A model generated the notes under the pieces. The model did no database searches and was not told the origin of the DNA. It was given only the letters and a program-made list of their open reading frames with translations. DNA of 64,000 nucleotides from Bostrychus sinensis (Eukaryota; Chordata; Actinopteri; Gobiiformes; Eleotridae), in assembly GCA_020698575.1 (NCBI GenBank), contig CM036251.1, forward strand, positions 12,874,288 through 12,938,287. The letters are read 5' to 3'. This document shows positions 61,376 to 64,000 of the stretch, in pieces; positions within the stretch are counted from its first letter, which is position 1, and every line of letters starts with the position of its first letter. The position numbers were made by a program, and so were the translations under genes.

Positions 61376-61916
61376 TTAAAAGGGCTACATTGTGCTTTTA
61401 TTACAATTTTTAATCAATCAATTTTTAATCAATCTTGGTCACTACAAGAATGGCATTTCACATTTTACAACATTTAAAAACATTATCTGACAAAGTACTC
61501 TATTGTTTCCATTAAACAACAGGTGAAGAGCACAGCAGAGGAGTGTTGTAGTCTTCTGAAAATAGCTTAAAAAATAAAAAGAACCACTGATGCCACTTAC
61601 TACAAAATGAAAAACAGCTGTGAGAAATCAGTAGAAAAAGAGCTGTACACTGCTTTTTTGTTTGTTTGTTTGTTTTTTTGAGAGCTGACTGGTTGTAGAG
61701 GGCTTGTTAATTGGTCAGTGCTTCCTGAAGTGGGCGGGAGTTTGTGGTAGAGGCGGAGGTTCGTGCAACTGAGCATTTTGAGACCTCAGAACAATCTTGC
61801 CAGAGATCTGAGGATTAAGCACATGTGAATGAAGCAAAACACAACTCCAGGTATGTTTTTGATGAGGGAACAACATTATAATATGGTAGAAAGCTAAAAA
61901 AAAAATGCCCCTTTAA
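61376..61916 (-). mobile_element. TTAA MITE, copy E (full length)
   Basis: TTAAAAGGGCTACATTGTGC at left and ATGCCCCTTTAA at right, TTAA on both sides. It contains TTGGTCAGTGCTTCCTGAAG and CACAACTCCAGGTATG in minus orientation, opposite to copy D 2.3 kb away. Confidence 0.75.
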
Positions 61917-62415
61917 AGTGCTTGTGGAGACTACAGCCATAAAATAATAATAACCTGAAAACTGTTCATACCTGCTGGTCACATTGTACCAAACCAAACA
62001 ACAACAGTGTTAAATTAAAAACACCTTTACATTATAGATATGCTGCATGTTAAGGAGGAGCCCCGTGTGCTCCACCTGGGACCTACATCAGTGACTGCTG
62101 GTAAATTTGCTCTGCTAAACATCCACTTTTTGTTTTATGTAAAGACAACGTAGCATCATGTGACACAGTGAAGACAGCAGAGTGTAAATCTCCGAGGGCT
62201 CGTGTGGAGGCATATTAAAAGTTAAACGCCAGAGTTCGGGGTTGAGCGGAAGATTAACTGTGGCCCGGAGCCTGTACAGCACAGACAGACACGAGTACTA
62301 CGGTAGTGTGAGAATATGGAGATGCTGCTGACTGTGTGCCTTTCCCATTTATGAACAACACCGGAGGCCACAGGCTTTACATAAAACATGAATGTACATT
62401 ATTTATCGGTCTTAC

Positions 62416-63352
62416 CCGCTCTGCCGACTGCGCCGTGCCGAAGAAGATGGGAATGAAGGCGAGCCAGATGATGCAGGTGGTGTACATGGTAAATCCGATG
62501 GGCTTGGCCTCGTTGAAAGTTTCCGGCACACTCCTGGTCTTGATGGCGTATACGGTGCACGTGACCATTAACAGGATGCTGTAGCCCAAGGAGCAGATGA
62601 GGGACAAGTCCGAGATGTCGCATTTGAGCACCCCGCGGGCGTTTCTCGGATCTTGCGTTCGCTGCTCGCCGTAGTCCACGAAGGTATGCGGTGGGTCGGC
62701 AGAGAACCAGACTAGGATGCCAAAAAGCTGCACGGAAATTAGGGAAAAAGTGATGACTAACTGGGAGGCTGGAGAGATGAATCTTGGAGCTGTTACCGCC
62801 TTCTTGCCCTGCTCAAATATGCGATGGATACGATTTGTTTTAGTTAGCAAAGCGGCATAGCTAAAGCACATGCCAAGACCTAAGAAGATCCGGCGAAAAG
62901 AGCAAACTACAACATCGGGCGCGGCTATCATCGGGAACGTCGCGATGTAGCACAAGAAAATTCCAGTTAACAAGACGTAGCTCATCTCTCGTCCCGCGGC
63001 ACGGACGATAGGAGTATCATGGTAGCGGACAAATGTGGCGATGACAAAAGTTAGTGGCGATTATTCCCAAAACAGAGATGAAAACTGGCACGAGAGCCCA
63101 AGGAGAGGCCCATTCCAGTTTAATGATGGGGATGTGTTGACAGCCGGTGCGGTTGTGGTTGGGTCGTTGTTCGTAAGGGCAAAGGTCGCAGGTGAACTCG
63201 GTAGACTGATAGTGGTAGCCCTCACAGCGCTCACAGTGCCAACAGCACGGGACACCCTTCACCACCTTCTTGCGCTCGCCGGTCTGACAGGGCAGGCTGC
63301 AGACCGAGGCGGGCAGAGAGGGGTCCCCTGTGGTCCACTGCAGGGCGTCCAA
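62416..63352 (-). CDS. grm8: grm8 exon: cysteine-rich domain and TM1 to TM6, with a 1-bp frameshift
   Basis: This exon begins after the acceptor TTCCTCAG (63360-63353) and ends CGG before the donor GTAAG (62415-62411). All nine cysteines of the cysteine-rich domain are present (VCSLPC, PCCWHC, ERC, TCDLC, GC), followed by PIIKLEW and TM1 (VPVFISVLGIIAT). The frame then breaks: an extra T on the plus strand in the TT at 63051-63052 throws the rest of TM1 and the first intracellular loop out of frame until a stop. After removing one base, the frame runs through FVRY, DTPIVR, SYVLLTG (TM2), FRRIFLGLGM (TM3), the TM3-TM4 loop NRIHRIFEQGKK, TM4, VDYGEQRT, LKCDISDLSLICSLGYS (TM5), NEAKPIGFTMY and TM6 (IIWLAFIPIFFGTAQSAER). 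Its length of 937 is one more than 312 codons. Unusual residues are FPM in TM2 (FLM expected) and TRSVPE (TRGVPE expected). Confidence 0.95.
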
Positions 63353-63928
63353 CTGAGGAACAAACACAAACAATAGATTTTGAACACATTTTATTAATTA
63401 CAATATAAGGCAAAAAGTCTTTTAAACTTTGTTTTACTTTTGGATGTAGTGGTTGATCTCACCATTAAGAATTAGGTGTTTACACATAAACAAAATGCAA
63501 ATGACAGCTCATAGTGCAATCAAGGTGTAAAGACAGCTGCAGTATACCTATTAGATCAGCAAGGGGTGCTGTGCAGCTTGCTCACCAAGTCATTACAAAC
63601 AAGAAGTCCTAGCTCCACTCTGCAACTTTCACTACAACTTTTTAATCCTGTGGTTTCCTGGGGCAGCGCAGATTAACTCTAAAGCACCAGTTAGAATTAA
63701 TATTGTATGTATTACTCACAGTGAATTATCAATACACAACCTTGTAAAGTACAAAATAAACATATTTTGTGATCATTGCCCCAGTCACAGTGTGCAGTCG
63801 GCAGCCAACAGGCAGACAATGCATAGCTGAGTAAACAGCCTCTTACGCAACTCTATGACTAAATATTACTTGTTAATTTCCACAGTTTTTGGACTAATTA
63901 ATAATGTTGTAAGATTGATTTAGCTTAC
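63353..63928 (-). other. grm8: grm8 intron, 576 bp
   Basis: This is a GT-AG intron between the ligand-binding-domain exon and the TM exon. Nothing beyond splice sites and AT-rich sequence is recognised. Confidence 0.8.
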
Positions 63929-64000
63929 GTTCAGATTGAGTTGATTGGTCCAGTGTCCGATCACCTTGTACTCTGCCACTGAATAGTTGTTGATCTGATA
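63929..64000 (-). CDS. grm8: grm8 exon: end of ligand-binding domain (partial at window edge)
   Basis: Reading the minus strand from the window edge gives 24 codons that include EYKVIGHWTNQLNLN, the conserved end of the extracellular Venus-flytrap domain before the cysteine-rich domain in group III receptors. The exon ends in AAC at 63929 and is followed by a consensus donor GTAAG (63928-63924), in phase 0. It joins in frame to TTG GAC at 63352, giving ...NLN-LDALQW, which aligns with the QL-x-L-x-x-x-x-QW stretch of GRM8. The 5' end of the exon lies beyond 64000. Confidence 0.88.

Larger units (their letters stand above)
43878..62415 (-). other. grm8: grm8 large intron, about 18.5 kb, repeat rich
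   Basis: This intron separates TM6 from TM7. It contains a nested pair of DNA transposons (44614-45889), L2 and Tx1-like LINE fragments, SINEs, hATs, a CTGGTTTAG tandem array and two oppositely oriented copies of one TTAA MITE. No nested gene is supported. The stretches 46540-48100, 49020-50190, 55810-57200, 57430-58650 and 60270-61370 hold no feature I can name beyond those listed. Confidence 0.8.
39673..64000 (-). other. grm8: grm8 gene model, 3' part (metabotropic glutamate receptor 8-like)
   Basis: This is the 3' half of a group III metabotropic glutamate receptor, a class C GPCR that senses glutamate at presynaptic membranes and couples to Gi/o. Four minus-strand coding exons are visible (63929-64000, 62416-63352, 43631-43877, 40068-40117) with GT-AG introns and compatible phases (0, 0, 1). 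The 5' exons lie outside the window. GRM8 is preferred over GRM4, GRM6 and GRM7 because of the ASVCSLPC and PCCWHCERCEGY stretches of the cysteine-rich domain, IAAPD plus CSFRRIFLGLGMCFSY, VDYGEQRT, and MYIQ at the TM6/TM7 exon junction. Which teleost paralogue (a or b) cannot be decided here. A one-base insertion in the TM1 exon breaks the frame, so the gene may be damaged or the assembly wrong. The 3' end at 39673 is only a guess from an AATAAA. Confidence 0.9.

Noticed and set aside
63035..63376. 113-codon plus-strand ORF
   Set aside because: It is antisense to the cysteine-rich domain exon of grm8.

Overview
This window is vertebrate nuclear DNA, most likely from a teleost fish. The genes are intron-split and sparse, and the dense interspersed repeats are of fish type: L2- and Rex/CR1-like LINE ends, tRNA-headed SINEs, hAT elements with CAGTGG ends, TTAA-flanked MITEs and a degenerate Tc1/mariner relic. 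There are no operons, CRISPR arrays or prokaryotic features.

Only one protein-coding gene can be identified with confidence. It is the 3' half of a group III metabotropic glutamate receptor, best matched to GRM8, on the minus strand and running in from beyond position 64000. Four coding exons are visible: 63929-64000 (end of the ligand-binding domain and its linker), 62416-63352 (cysteine-rich domain, TM1 to TM6), 43631-43877 (TM7 and cytoplasmic tail) and 40068-40117 (last residues and stop). All junctions are GT-AG and the phases agree. The introns are 576 bp, about 18.5 kb and about 3.5 kb. The large exon is 937 bp where an in-frame 936 bp is expected. An extra base at about 63051-63052, inside TM1, breaks the frame. 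Three further changes fall at positions that are normally very conserved. Either this copy is decaying or the assembly has an error.

Region by region: 1-39670 is the intergenic 3' flank. It has no convincing gene, but has a CpG-rich patch with a YY1/ETS-like promoter motif near 1290, a 43-bp minisatellite (5355-5848), a mariner relic (6915-7577), several MITEs and hATs, a deleted LINE (26025-27062) and a hAT filled with a CTGGTTTAG tandem array (28768-29313). The last grm8 intron (40118-43630) contains a long inverted repeat of about 1.3 kb (40270-41570) and a second hairpin (42108-42338). The large intron (43878-62415) holds a DNA transposon with another transposon nested in it (44614-45889), L2 fragments, a second CTGGTTTAG array, hATs, a Tx1-like LINE end and two inverted copies of one TTAA MITE.

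Most of what stands out here is transposon architecture: nested insertions, recognisable target-site duplications and hairpin-forming repeats in the introns of a neuronal receptor gene. I found no clear new multigene system. Family assignments rest on remembered motifs and reading by eye; no database search was run.
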